A stretch of 64,000 bases of DNA from Alphaproteobacteria bacterium (lineage in GTDB: Bacteria; Pseudomonadota; Alphaproteobacteria; DSM-16000; Inquilinaceae), in assembly GCA_028281925.1 (NCBI GenBank), contig JANQIX010000030.1, forward strand, positions 38,465 to 102,464, given 5' to 3'. Each line of letters begins with the position of its first letter. Position 1 is the first letter of the stretch. The position numbers and the translations under genes were made by a program. The notes under the pieces were generated by a model. It was not told where the DNA came from. It worked only from the letters and a program-made list of their open reading frames with translations, and ran no database searches. Shown here piece after piece: positions 1 to 7,895 of this stretch.

Positions 1-372
1 CACGACGAACATGCCTTCCGTCAGGCCGACGGCTGTCGCGTCCGCGATCGGCATGTTTGCGGCAGCATAGATGGCGCAGAAGGCGCCCGAAGTGCCGGTT
101 GCCGTGCGCAGGAAATGCAACGCCGGGTGCGTTCCGCTCGGCCGCAAGGCGCCGCCGCCTCGGGCCAGGACGATCGCCAACACCACAACGAAGCCGGTTC
201 CGAGGCGCAGGAACATCAGCTGTGCCACCGGCACCTGCGGCAACATCTTGCCGGAGGCGAAGACGATCGAGAACAGCAGGGTGCCCAGCAACACCCAGAG
301 GATGCCGATCGCTGTCGGTGTCCACCAAGCCCGGTTCTCCATCACGCGGTCCCAGAGCGCTCGGATTGTCAT
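1..372 (-). CDS. EamA/DMT-family transporter, N-terminal part (runs off the window)
   Basis: Reading the minus strand from the ATG at 372 gives an open frame to the window edge. It shows alternating hydrophobic helices (first about residues 20-40, LWVLLGTLLFSIVFASGK, then QLMFLRLGTGFVVVLAIVLA) and a third near GAFCAIYAAANMPIADA. This is the usual start of a ten-helix EamA (RhaT/DMT) inner-membrane permease, in which the FLRTATG and A-x-A-T-A motifs are common. It is divergent from the LysR gene at 473, with about 100 bp between starts, which suggests LysR control. The substrate cannot be told and the C-terminal half is missing from the window. Confidence 0.75.
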   Translation of the reverse strand, partial: MTIRALWDRVMENRAWWTPTAIGILWVLLGTLLFSIVFASGKMLPQVPVAQLMFLRLGTGFVVVLAIVLARGGGALRPSGTHPALHFLRTATGTSGAFCAIYAAANMPIADATAVGLTEGMFVV

Positions 373-472
373 GCTGCAAGCACGCTAGGCCGGTGCCGGG
401 TTCCGCAATATCCGACAAGGCGCTATACCGGGTATTCGCCAGTGAAATCCGGCCGACGGTAGGTATGCGCTG

Positions 473-1378
473 ATGAATTGGGAAGATCTCCAGCTTCTCC
501 ACGCCGCCTCAGAGACGGCGAGCCTGTCGGCCGCGGCGCGCCGCCTGGGCGCCAGCCAGCCCACCATGAGCCGCCGCCTGCGAGCGCTTGAAGAACGGCT
601 GGGGGCGCGGCTGTTCGACCGTTTGCCCAGCGGCCTTGCGCCGACCCCGGCCGGTCAGCGCCTGCTGCCGCTATTGGCAGAGATGGGGGCGGCAGCGGAG
701 GCGATCTCCCGGGCGCAAGCGGGGCTGGCCGATGAGACGACCGGCGTGGTCCGGCTTTCGGTTGATGAGGTCGTGGCCCGGTTCATCACCGATCGTCTTA
801 GCGAGCTGACGGCAGCGGCGCCGGGTGTGTGCTTCGAGGTGCTGGCGCAGCACGAGTTCGCGAATCTCTCGCGGCGGGAAGCGGACCTGTTGATCCGCTC
901 CTGCCTGCCGGACGGTCCGGAACTCGTCACGCGCCGCCTCGGCGGTCTGGCTCATGCCGTCTACGGATCGCGCCGGTATGTCGATGCCACACCGGCCGCG
1001 CGGACCGACGACCGCTATCGGCGCTGCGACTGGATCACATATGCGGAGTATCGCCTGTGGTTTCCGGCGAAGAAGAGGTGGTTGGATGGGCGCACCGGGG
1101 GAAGATCCCGGTTCGCCACCAACCAAGCCACCGTGGCGCTGGACGCAGTGCGGTCCGGTATCGGGTTGGCGGTGCTGCCCTGTGTGCTGGCAGACGGAAT
1201 GCCGGACATTCTGCGCCTGTCCGATCCGGTGCCGGATCTGTCGGAGAACCTCTATCTGCTGATCCACCGCGATATCTTGCGTGAGCCGGCCGTACGTCAG
1301 GCGATCGACGCGCTGGTTGCGGTCTTTGGCCGCCATAGCAACGCCCTGGAGGGAACCGGGCGCGCTGTGGCGGCGTAG
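473..1378 (+). CDS. LysR-family transcriptional regulator
   Basis: This is a 301-aa protein with an N-terminal winged HTH (residues about 3-62; LSAAARRLGASQPTMSRRL is the recognition region) followed by a LysR substrate-binding domain. The family normally runs 290-330 aa, so it is full length. It lies divergent from the DMT transporter at 1-372, the usual LysR-target layout, and probably regulates that transporter in response to its substrate. The ATG at 473 is the natural start because the HTH begins within five residues. The effector is unknown. Confidence 0.88.
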   Translation: MNWEDLQLLHAASETASLSAAARRLGASQPTMSRRLRALEERLGARLFDRLPSGLAPTPAGQRLLPLLAEMGAAAEAISRAQAGLADETTGVVRLSVDEVVARFITDRLSELTAAAPGVCFEVLAQHEFANLSRREADLLIRSCLPDGPELVTRRLGGLAHAVYGSRRYVDATPAARTDDRYRRCDWITYAEYRLWFPAKKRWLDGRTGGRSRFATNQATVALDAVRSGIGLAVLPCVLADGMPDILRLSDPVPDLSENLYLLIHRDILREPAVRQAIDALVAVFGRHSNALEGTGRAVAA

Positions 1379-1446
1379 GCGGCAGTCCGGTGGCGTCCCC
1401 GGCGTCCGCCTCGGGGTCGCTAAGCCGCCATCAGCGCACGCCCCTT

Positions 1447-2646
1447 CTACGAGCCCATTCGGCCGGACGCGTCTGACGGCGGATTGCGGACGGTCAGCAG
1501 CGCCGCAACCACCAGTGCCCCGCCGGCCGCCAGTGACGGCATCAGGAAGCTGCCCGTGCGGTCGTGCATCAGGCCGGCGAAGGCGGGGCCGATGATCTGC
1601 CCCACGCCGAAGGCTGCGGTCATGATGGCCAAGGCACGGGCCACGTTGCCGGCGGCCTGCTGGCGCGCTGCCATCAGGCCCAGGGCCGTCAGCCCCATGA
1701 TGGTCCCACCCAGCAGCACTGCGGCGACGATCGCACCCGCGATGCCGTGCCAGAGAACGCTGGCAATCACCCCGGCTGCCTGGACAAGGGCTGCGACAGC
1801 ATAGGCGCGGCGAACCCCGATCCTGGCAGCAACGGCGCTCCATAGTGCCACGGATGGAATCGCTGCTATGCCGACCAGAGTCCAGACCAGCGGCTCTGCG
1901 GCCTGCAGAGCCGCGGATGCCCGCACGATGGCAACCAGGAATGTGGCGGTGATGACATAGCCGAAGCCGAACAATCCGTAGGCCGCGACCAGCGGCAGCA
2001 GCCCACGGCCGATGCCGCCTGCGCCCCCGGAGGCCGGGTTTTGCGAGTGCAGTTCTGTGCCAGCGGTCAATATCGCGGCTGCAGCCAAGGCCAAGGCCGC
2101 GGCGAGGCCGCTCGCCCACCAGAGGGTGCGCCAGTCTGCGTCGGCTGCGCCGAGCAGGCCGACCAGAATGGCAGAGACGGTGATGCCGACGCCCACGCCC
2201 GCAAAGAATACCGTCGCCAGTCCGGAGCGTCCGGCCGCCGCCAAGCCGCCGAGCACCAGGGTGGAGGCAAAGACCAGCACGAAGGCGCTGGCCACGCCGC
2301 CGGCGAAACGCAGGGCCATCAGGGCCGGGACCGTTGACGGTACGGCCATCGCGGCGGTGGTCAGCATGCTGGCCGCAAGGCCGCCCAGCAGCCAGGACCG
2401 CGGCGATCCCGGCAGGCGGAGGGCTGCCGCCAGTGCGCCTGCGAGATAACCGACGAAGTTGGCGGAGCCGATCAGTCCGGCCTCGCCCTGGCTGAGGCTG
2501 AGGCCGGCAACCATCTCCGGCAGGATCGGCGTGTAGACGAAGCGGCCGATGCCCATCCCGCCGGCCAAGGCCGCCATACCGCCGATTGCCAGGGCAAACG
2601 GCGTTGCCGCCGGCCGCGCGACCTCAGCGCGGGGCGGTGTCGACAA
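1447..2646 (-). CDS. MFS transporter, YbfB/YjiJ type
   Basis: This twelve-helix major facilitator of about 399 aa carries the signature GGMGIGRFVYTPILPEM in the first helix, typical of the YbfB/YjiJ (UPF0226) branch, and glycine-rich helices throughout. The longest open frame begins upstream at 2796, but that extension lies inside the GST gene and has no transporter character. A TTG at 2646 just before the first helix is the most plausible start; the next ATG (2577) would cut into helix 1. It overlaps the 3' end of the GST gene by 23 bp, so the two are probably translationally coupled. The substrate is unknown. Confidence 0.75.
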   Translation of the reverse strand: MSTPPRAEVARPAATPFALAIGGMAALAGGMGIGRFVYTPILPEMVAGLSLSQGEAGLIGSANFVGYLAGALAAALRLPGSPRSWLLGGLAASMLTTAAMAVPSTVPALMALRFAGGVASAFVLVFASTLVLGGLAAAGRSGLATVFFAGVGVGITVSAILVGLLGAADADWRTLWWASGLAAALALAAAAILTAGTELHSQNPASGGAGGIGRGLLPLVAAYGLFGFGYVITATFLVAIVRASAALQAAEPLVWTLVGIAAIPSVALWSAVAARIGVRRAYAVAALVQAAGVIASVLWHGIAGAIVAAVLLGGTIMGLTALGLMAARQQAAGNVARALAIMTAAFGVGQIIGPAFAGLMHDRTGSFLMPSLAAGGALVVAALLTVRNPPSDASGRMGS

Positions 2647-3223
2647 GACTGGTCCGTGCGCTGATCTCGGCGAACCAGTCAGCCAGCGACTTACGCCCCT
2701 CGCGCCAGTCGATGTCCGGGTGGCGGAAGTCCAGATAACCGAGCGCGCAGGCGAAGGCGATGTGGCCGAGCGAGATCGGGCCCGGCAGCCGGGCATGGTC
2801 GGCGGCGATGGCGTCGAGCGCGCGGGGCAGCTGGCTGCGCCAGCGTGCCGCCATCGTTGGCGACTTCTCGCCCTCCGGCTTGCGCCGCTCCAGAACCAGG
2901 CCCAGCGCCAGATCCATCACGCCGTCTGCCAGTGCCTCGGCGCGCAACACAGCAAAGCGCGCGGCCCCTTCGCCCGGCACCAGTGGGCCGCCCTCACCGA
3001 CGGCGTCGAGATAGGCTGTGATCACCGGGCTGTCGTAAAGGGCCGTACCGTCGTCCAGGATCAGCGCCGGCACGCGGCCCAGCGGGTTGCTGCCCGTCAG
3101 CTCCGGCGGATCGGCGAAGGCATCGACCACGACCTCCTCGATCCGGTCGGCAACCCGTTTCTCCCGCGCGACTGCGCGCACCTTGCGCGCATAGGGCGAT
3201 GCCGGCGACCAGTAAAGCCTCAT
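2624..3223 (-). CDS. Glutathione S-transferase family protein
   Basis: This 199-aa protein opens with MRLYWSPASPYARKV, a thioredoxin-fold GST N-terminus in which the serine after WSP or in SPYARK would contact glutathione. The cis-proline motif GRVPAL and the DSPVITAYLD segment (glutathione gamma-Glu binding) follow, and then an all-helical C-terminal domain. The ATG at 3223 has a GGGAGG box six bases upstream; the longer frame from 3259 adds residues without homology. It is cytosolic, probably in one transcript with the MFS gene behind it. The substrate is unknown. Confidence 0.85.
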   Translation of the reverse strand: MRLYWSPASPYARKVRAVAREKRVADRIEEVVVDAFADPPELTGSNPLGRVPALILDDGTALYDSPVITAYLDAVGEGGPLVPGEGAARFAVLRAEALADGVMDLALGLVLERRKPEGEKSPTMAARWRSQLPRALDAIAADHARLPGPISLGHIAFACALGYLDFRHPDIDWREGRKSLADWFAEISARTSLVDTAPR

Positions 3224-3345
3224 CTCTGCCTCCCGGGATTTCTCAGGATCGGGCAGCACGGTAGCGACGCGTCGACATCACGGGAAACGCTTTAATCTGA
3301 TAGGAGCTATCAGTGGAAGCGATAGCGCGACGCCCCGTCTGCCAA

Positions 3346-4233
3346 CTATTCCGCGGCCTCGGCAAAGGTCTGGGCCTGCCGGGCGAGATCCAGGAAGGCT
3401 TCGAGCGCGCTCGACCGATAGCCATCGCGCCGCCGGATGAACAGGGTCTCCACCCGCCCTTCGGCTGCCGGCAGCGCATGCACGGCTACGCGCCCCTCGC
3501 GCCACACGGTGCCGATCAGAGCTTTGGGCAAGAGCGTAACGCCGAGCCCTGCGGACACACAGCTGACGACCGCTTCCAGGGTTCCGAACTCCAATTGACG
3601 TGGGATCACGATGCCGCGGCGGGCCAGCAGGTCCTCCAGCCGCTGCCGGTACGAACAGCCGGCACGCAGACCCACGATGCGCACTTCCCCGGTGTTGAGC
3701 AGGTGATCGAGGCTGGCAATAGCGGGGGAGGTCAGGATCACCAGCTCTTCGCGGAAGACGACCTCTTCCTCCAGCTCCGGATGGCTGACGGGTCCGCACA
3801 CGAAGGCGCCTTCGATGCGATGGTCCCGCACACCCTCCACCAGCTCGGCCGTGGTGCCTGTCTGGATGGCGAGGTCGACCGCCGGATAGGCAGCCGCATA
3901 GCCGGTGAGCAGCGGCGACAGTCTTAGAGCCGCCGTCGTCTCCAGCGATCCGATCACCAGCGGCCCGGCGGGCCTGCCGTCATCCCGCACGGCGCGGACC
4001 GCATCGCCGATCAGCCGGCCCGCCGCCTCGGCGTAGGGCAGTAGCCGCCGTCCGGCTGGCGTCAGCGACACGCCGCGGCTGTGACGGTCGAACAGCGTCA
4101 CGCCAAGCTCAAGCTCCAAGGCGCGGATGCGGGCGGTCACGTTGGACTGCACGGTATTCAACTCATCCGCCGCCCGGTTCATCACCCCCAGCCGGGCCAC
4201 CGCTTCGAACACTCTGAGATCGGCAATATCCAT
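3346..4233 (-). CDS. LysR-family transcriptional regulator
   Basis: This 295-aa regulator begins MDIADLRVFEAVARLGVMN at 4233, behind a purine-rich GGGGGG box; the frame upstream of it is non-coding. Residues 1-60 form the HTH (RAADELNTVQSNVTARIRAL) and the rest is a periplasmic-binding-like effector domain. The N-terminus resembles the CbbR/YhjC-like group where VQSNVTARI is frequent. It is co-directional with the GFA gene upstream and the GST/MFS pair downstream. The nearest candidate target is that GST/MFS pair, which is inference from position only. Confidence 0.87.
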   Translation of the reverse strand: MDIADLRVFEAVARLGVMNRAADELNTVQSNVTARIRALELELGVTLFDRHSRGVSLTPAGRRLLPYAEAAGRLIGDAVRAVRDDGRPAGPLVIGSLETTAALRLSPLLTGYAAAYPAVDLAIQTGTTAELVEGVRDHRIEGAFVCGPVSHPELEEEVVFREELVILTSPAIASLDHLLNTGEVRIVGLRAGCSYRQRLEDLLARRGIVIPRQLEFGTLEAVVSCVSAGLGVTLLPKALIGTVWREGRVAVHALPAAEGRVETLFIRRRDGYRSSALEAFLDLARQAQTFAEAAE

Positions 4234-4264
4234 GTCGGCCCCCCGATGGGCGCGCAATCCGCAG

Positions 4265-4762
4265 CTACTCGTTCGGCCATAGCCCATGCTTGCGATGCCA
4301 GTCTTCCAGAGAAAGGGCGGGATACTGCCCGAACCCTGTGACACCGTCGACCGGTGGTGCCCCAGCCCATGCGGGCGCATGGTCAAGCATCATGTGGACA
4401 TGGTCCGGCGGCGACGGCAGGGGCGTGTCGATGGCCGATGCCAACGGATGGACGAGATCGGGCCAGCGGGGATCGAACAGCCAGAGGGCACTGCCGCAGT
4501 GCTTGCAGAAATGGCGGCGCGCGGGGCTGATCTCCGGTTCGGGGTCGTTGCCCGGCCGGTCCATCCGTGCCTGATAGACCGAGATGTTCTCCACGCCATG
4601 GACGGCAAGCGTCGCGGCGTCACCGCCCAGATTGATTGCATAACCGCCCCCACCGGCGGTCTTGCGGCAGATGACGCAGTAGCAGCGCATATACGGATAG
4701 GGCGCCTTGGCTTCCAGCGAGAAGCTGACGGCACCGCAGTGGCAAGAGCCTTCCAGGCGCAT
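4265..4762 (-). CDS. GFA-domain (glutathione-dependent formaldehyde-activating-like) zinc protein
   Basis: This 165-aa protein has the CENP-V/GFA zinc fold: CHCGAV at residues 8-13, CYCVICRK, and FCKHCGS provide the cysteines expected to bind two zinc ions. The C-terminal part is longer than the minimal domain and rich in Pro, Asp and His. The start at 4762 follows GAGGACC at a good distance; earlier in-frame ATGs lie within the neighbouring gene's 3' end. The domain family includes Gfa but most members have no proven activity, so only the fold is claimed. Confidence 0.85.
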   Translation of the reverse strand: MRLEGSCHCGAVSFSLEAKAPYPYMRCYCVICRKTAGGGGYAINLGGDAATLAVHGVENISVYQARMDRPGNDPEPEISPARRHFCKHCGSALWLFDPRWPDLVHPLASAIDTPLPSPPDHVHMMLDHAPAWAGAPPVDGVTGFGQYPALSLEDWHRKHGLWPNE

Positions 4763-4793
4763 CGGCCGGTCCTCTATCCATGGGCCTTGCGCG

Positions 4794-5312
4794 TTATCCG
4801 AGCGGCCGTTCGGGAAGCGTGCGGACGTAGGCAAGGATGACCAGCAGCTTATCGACGACCGCCCCATCGGTCGACAGGGGCAGGATCACGTTTTCCACGC
4901 GTACGAAGTCTCGGTGCGGTCCGACATAGGGGATGTCGCCCAGGACCGGCTGACCCGTCTCGACGGCCCGCCGGCAGCAGGTCCACACCAGGCTGGGTGG
5001 CCGTTGGTGTGGAATGTCGGACATCCGCCGGCCGGTGTCGTCCCGCTGCTGGTGATACACGACCTGGGTGCCCATCAGCCTGACATGGAAGTCTGGCGGG
5101 TCGGTCGCGACATCGAGCAGGATGACGAAGGGCAGCAGCGACGGAATCTCCGACGGTTCGATGTCCCGCCGCGCCGGGATGCGCGCCGGCCATCCCTTGG
5201 ACGCCCAATAGGCGAAGCCTTCGCGAAGCGCCGGCTGCAACTGGGCAAGCGCCACCTCGAACCGATCGCCGTCGGCAGGGCCCAGATGGGACGATGGTTC
5301 ACGCGGCGGCAT
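4794..5312 (-). CDS. PAS_5 (PF07310-like) domain protein
   Basis: This protein of about 172 aa has the pattern of the alphaproteobacterial PAS_5 family: a helical start ending in a W-A-S-K-G-W segment, ARRDIEPSEIPSLLPFVILLDV, then FHVRLMGTQVV and a DDTGRRMSDI segment. These single-domain PAS proteins have no output domain, so the signal and partner are unknown. The ATG at 5312 is preferred over the frame's first ATG (5444), because the extra 44 residues have no family similarity and overlap the dehalogenase remnant region. No strong ribosome-binding site precedes it, so the start is uncertain. Confidence 0.75.
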   Translation of the reverse strand: MPPREPSSHLGPADGDRFEVALAQLQPALREGFAYWASKGWPARIPARRDIEPSEIPSLLPFVILLDVATDPPDFHVRLMGTQVVYHQQRDDTGRRMSDIPHQRPPSLVWTCCRRAVETGQPVLGDIPYVGPHRDFVRVENVILPLSTDGAVVDKLLVILAYVRTLPERPLG

Positions 5313-5443
5313 CTCGGACGGCGGACATCCGCACCCTGATCCTGCTGCCAAGCCGGCTTTCCCGGCTTCGAAAGGCCGTGAGCTTAATACAGAGCCCGTT
5401 TCAGTTCGATGGAATCCCGGACTGCGGCCTGTGTTTTGCCACA

Positions 5444-5644
5444 CAGTGGCGGTCGAGTCCGCTGCCTAAGCTTCTGTTCCACGCGGAGCCGGGCGCGCTG
5501 ATGCCGGCGCCGGTGGTCGACCACCTGTCGGCGACGCTGAGCAATCTGGAGGTCCGGTTCGTCGGCGCCGGCACCCATTTCCTGCAGGAGGACCACCCGC
5601 ACCTGATCGGCCAGGGGCTGGCGGACTGGCTGCGCCGGATCTGA
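5444..5644 (+). pseudogene. Haloalkane dehalogenase C-terminal remnant
   Basis: About 66 codons match the C-terminal end of DhaA/LinB-type haloalkane dehalogenases (alpha/beta hydrolases): W-x-S-S-P-L-P-K-L-L-F, then a PGALMPAPVV segment, and GTHFLQEDHPHLIG, which carries the base histidine of the catalytic triad. Family members are about 300 aa and also need the nucleophile Asp and the HG-x-P oxyanion region, both absent here. Sequence upstream of about 5440 in this frame has no hydrolase similarity and is the antisense of the PAS_5 gene start. The fragment is therefore a truncated, non-functional gene end left by a deletion or rearrangement. Confidence 0.7.
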
Positions 5645-5745
5645 CGTCGCGCCGCGTGCGGCGGCGAATTGGTCGCGCGGTGGAAAGGCCGCCGGCAATA
5701 TAGCCTGAGTGGCTTACGGACAGGCAAATCGAGGGATCCCGACCC

Positions 5746-6159
5746 ATGCCCAATCCCGACATCACATTGGCCAAAGAAACGATCCACAATCCTAATGAAC
5801 CGCGGCACTTCATGCGGCTGAAGCCGGTGGCCGGACGGGTCCGCGTCCTGCGTGACGGTGTGGTACTTGCCGAAACAACGGATGCCATGCGCGTCCTGGA
5901 GGTAGGTAAGGACGTCTATGACCCTGTCCTCTACCTGCCGGAGAGTGACGTGTCGGCGAGGCTTGGTCCCAACCCCAGATCGACGCACTGCCCGCTGAAG
6001 GGGGACGCCGTCTATTTCGATCTTCTGGGGCCGGATGGAGAGGTCGAGCAGCCTGAGATCGCCTGGTCCTATGCCGCGCCCTTCGACTTCGCCGCCGGCC
6101 TTGCTGGGCGCATCGCCTTCTATGCCCGGCACGTGACCGTGGAGGAAGCGCCGGCGTGA
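5746..6159 (+). CDS. DUF427 family protein
   Basis: This 137-aa protein contains the DUF427 beta-fold: RVRVLRDGVVLAETTDAMRVLEVGK, VYDPVLYLPESDV, STHCPLKGDAVYFDL and IAWSYAAPF are the family's conserved blocks. Members are small cytosolic proteins with no agreed function; some occur fused to nucleotidyltransferase-like domains. It stands alone, ending 34 bp before the FMN riboswitch that begins the ribH unit. The ATG at 5746 is the first in frame and sits directly before the conserved N-terminus. Confidence 0.85.
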   Translation: MPNPDITLAKETIHNPNEPRHFMRLKPVAGRVRVLRDGVVLAETTDAMRVLEVGKDVYDPVLYLPESDVSARLGPNPRSTHCPLKGDAVYFDLLGPDGEVEQPEIAWSYAAPFDFAAGLAGRIAFYARHVTVEEAPA

Positions 6160-6192
6160 CGTTGCCTGCGGGCCGTTCTCGGTGCAGGATCT

Positions 6193-6353
6193 CACTGTTC
6201 TCAGGGCGGGGTGGAAGTCCCCACCGGCGGTATGCGGCGTTGGCCGTGAGCCCGCGAGCGCCCATGGTGGTTCCTCTTGAGGAACGCCCGTGGGGTCGAG
6301 CAGATCAGGTGAGACGCCTGGGCCGACGGTGACAGTCCGGATGGAAGAGAACG
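6193..6353 (+). promoter_or_regulatory. FMN riboswitch (RFN element) upstream of ribH
   Basis: The RFN signature blocks are present in order: CTCAGGGCGGGG then TGGAAGTCCCCACCGGCGGTA near 6200-6232, GAGCCCGCGAGC at about 6249, an extended variable stem (GGTTCCTCTTGAGGAACG forms a hairpin near 6270-6287), CAGATCAGGTG, GCCGACGGTGACAGTCCGGATG, and a closing GAAGAGAACG. It ends about 80 bp before the ribH start. In this family FMN binding lowers expression by terminating transcription or blocking translation. The P3-region insertion is longer than in many RFN elements. Confidence 0.93.
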
Positions 6354-6434
6354 CGCAAACCGGCGTGCCTATCGGCGCGGCCGCTTGCCCGTGATCGCCT
6401 TGGGTGCGGTGTCCGCTGCTGAAAGGAGATCACG

Positions 6435-6869
6435 ATGACACACACCCGCTATGCCTTCATCAAAGCCAACTGGCACGCCGACATCGTCGCGCGCGCCCTG
6501 GACGGCTTCTGCGAACTCATTCCCGCCGATCAGGTTGATGTCTTCGACGTGCCCGGCGCCTTCGAGATGCCTTTGCTGGCACGCGACCTGGCGCAGACAG
6601 GCCGCTATACGGCCGTCGCCGCGGCCGCCTTTGTGGTCGACGGGGGCATCTATCGGCACGACTTCGTGGCCCAGGCCGTCGTCGACGGGCTGATGCGCGC
6701 CGGGCTGGATGCCGGCGTGCCCGTGCTCTCGATCTCGCTCACGCCGCACCAGTATCAGGAGACCAGACACCACAACGAGATCTTCCGGAACCACTTCGTG
6801 GAGAAAGGTCGCGAGGCGGCGCGGGCAGCGCTGGCGATCGCGGAGACACGCCGATCCATCGCCGCATGA
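6435..6869 (+). CDS. ribH: 6,7-dimethyl-8-ribityllumazine synthase, type II (RibH2)
   Basis: This enzyme condenses 5-amino-6-ribitylaminouracil with dihydroxybutanone phosphate in the penultimate step of riboflavin synthesis. The 144-aa protein shows RYAFIKANWHADIV (substrate-binding Trp), VPGAFEMPL, FVVDGGIYRHDFV with the catalytic-region His, and LTPHQYQE. The VVDGGIYRHDFVA form and TPHQYQE place it with the decameric RibH2 group of Brucella and rhizobia. AAAGGAGATCACG precedes the ATG. It is monocistronic behind its own FMN riboswitch, and no other rib gene is in the window. Confidence 0.94.
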   Translation: MTHTRYAFIKANWHADIVARALDGFCELIPADQVDVFDVPGAFEMPLLARDLAQTGRYTAVAAAAFVVDGGIYRHDFVAQAVVDGLMRAGLDAGVPVLSISLTPHQYQETRHHNEIFRNHFVEKGREAARAALAIAETRRSIAA

Positions 6870-6875
6870 GCGGAT

Positions 6876-6903
6876 GGGCGGGGCGGCCGCAGCCACCCCG
6901 CCC
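6876..6903 (+). terminator. GC-rich stem-loop after ribH
   Basis: GGGCGGGG at 6876-6883 pairs perfectly with CCCCGCCC at 6896-6903 across a 12-base loop, seven bases after the ribH stop. It lies between ribH and the convergent glyoxalase-like gene. There is no clear T-run, so it may act as a terminator for either strand or only as an mRNA 3' end structure. Confidence 0.5.
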
Positions 6904-6941
6904 GAACCGGATCTGTCGCAAGCCCTTCCTTGGGGCCGCAG

Positions 6942-7379
6942 TCAAAGGTTCAGTTGCAGGTGCGGACGGCCGTTGGACGTTCTCTCGGCCGTCCGGCCTG
7001 AACCGTTGACCACGCAGGTGACGCGCTGGCGGAACGCGGAAAAGCTCTCGAACGTCACGACATCAATCGGTTCGTCGAAGTGCAGCGTCACGCGGAAGCG
7101 GCCGGGCGGGGTGAGGGCGACGACGCCAATCACCCGGCCGCAGAACGGCTGTCCAAGATAGACGCCACGCACGCGGGCACCCGGCAGAACCGGGCTCGTC
7201 GGCGGCCGGCTGCCGACGGCATGAAGTGTGTTCCAGTCCTTGTAGCCGTGCTGATGGGCCAGCAACTCCAGGGATTTGCTGTGCCCGACCGGTGTGCCGT
7301 CGGCCTGGAGCCGCGCACGCAGGCGCTTGGCCTGAGCCTTCAGCGCTTCGATCGATGGGAGGGGGGTGGGACCGTTCAT
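6942..7379 (-). CDS. Glyoxalase-superfamily-related protein (PF20066-like)
   Basis: This 145-aa protein starts with SIEALKAQAKRLRARLQADGTPVGHSKSLELLAHQHGYKDWNTL, the helical block of the alphaproteobacterial 'glyoxalase superfamily protein' family, where H-S-x-x-L-E-L-x-A-H-Q-H-G-Y-x-D-W-N is conserved. The C-terminal part is beta-rich (VRGVYLGQPFCGRVIGVVAL, FRVTLHFDEPIDVV). The family name reflects fold prediction; no catalytic reaction is established. The gene is convergent with ribH and stands alone. Confidence 0.72.
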   Translation of the reverse strand: MNGPTPLPSIEALKAQAKRLRARLQADGTPVGHSKSLELLAHQHGYKDWNTLHAVGSRPPTSPVLPGARVRGVYLGQPFCGRVIGVVALTPPGRFRVTLHFDEPIDVVTFESFSAFRQRVTCVVNGSGRTAERTSNGRPHLQLNL

Positions 7380-7619
7380 CGCGTCGCCTCATGCAGTGTT
7401 CGCATGCGGGAAACGGATGGTGCTCGCGTTGCCATCGGCCCGCATGTCACTGAATTCGGCCGGACGGACTGCAATAGGGGACTTCACCATGGCTTGCGCC
7501 AGCGAGCGGCAGGGGCCCCCTTCCCGGGACGGGTGGTTAGGCCAGCCGATGTGGAATGTCAACGCGAGACGCGCCGAGGGCCGGATCGGCCACCCACCTC
7601 ATCAAGCGGAACAAAGAAT

Positions 7620-7738
7620 GGGGTCAGGTCTTTCATAATTACGATTCATAATCGTGCGTTTGGCTGGAACTGGGCGCTTGCAAGCTGATTGATTTTGTAA
7701 TTGGTCAGATCGAGTATGGCTATGCAAGACCTGACCCC
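7620..7738. repeat. MITE/REP-like element with 17-bp imperfect terminal inverted repeats
   Basis: The left end GGGGTCAGGTCTTTCAT (7620-7636) and the reverse complement of the right end (7722-7738, GGGGTCAGGTCTTGCAT) match at 16 of 17 positions. The 119-bp unit is AT-richer than its surroundings and holds an inner perfect hairpin, ACGATT-CAT-AATCGT (7641-7655). GGGGTCAGGTCTT ends are common in bacterial intergenic mobile repeats linked to Y1 (REP-associated) transposases; that link is from general knowledge. No open reading frame lies inside. The rest of the 7380-7895 gap holds no gene I can support. Confidence 0.6.
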
Positions 7739-7895
7739 TAAGGTTCGGTCGATTGTACACTCTTACGCGCTCGGCTGGTTTGGTCGGGCGCCTCGGCCTT
7801 CGATTTGACAAAAGCTCCGCGCATCTTCGCGCCGCGGTGAGGCTCAGCGTTGCCGCCCTGCACAACGGTGTTTCAACGGCGAGGACGAAGACCAG

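Noticed and set aside
671..2119. 482-codon minus-strand frame across the LysR gene
   Set aside because: It is antisense to the LysR gene and the MFS gene, Arg/Gly-rich and without any domain; a GC-frame artefact.
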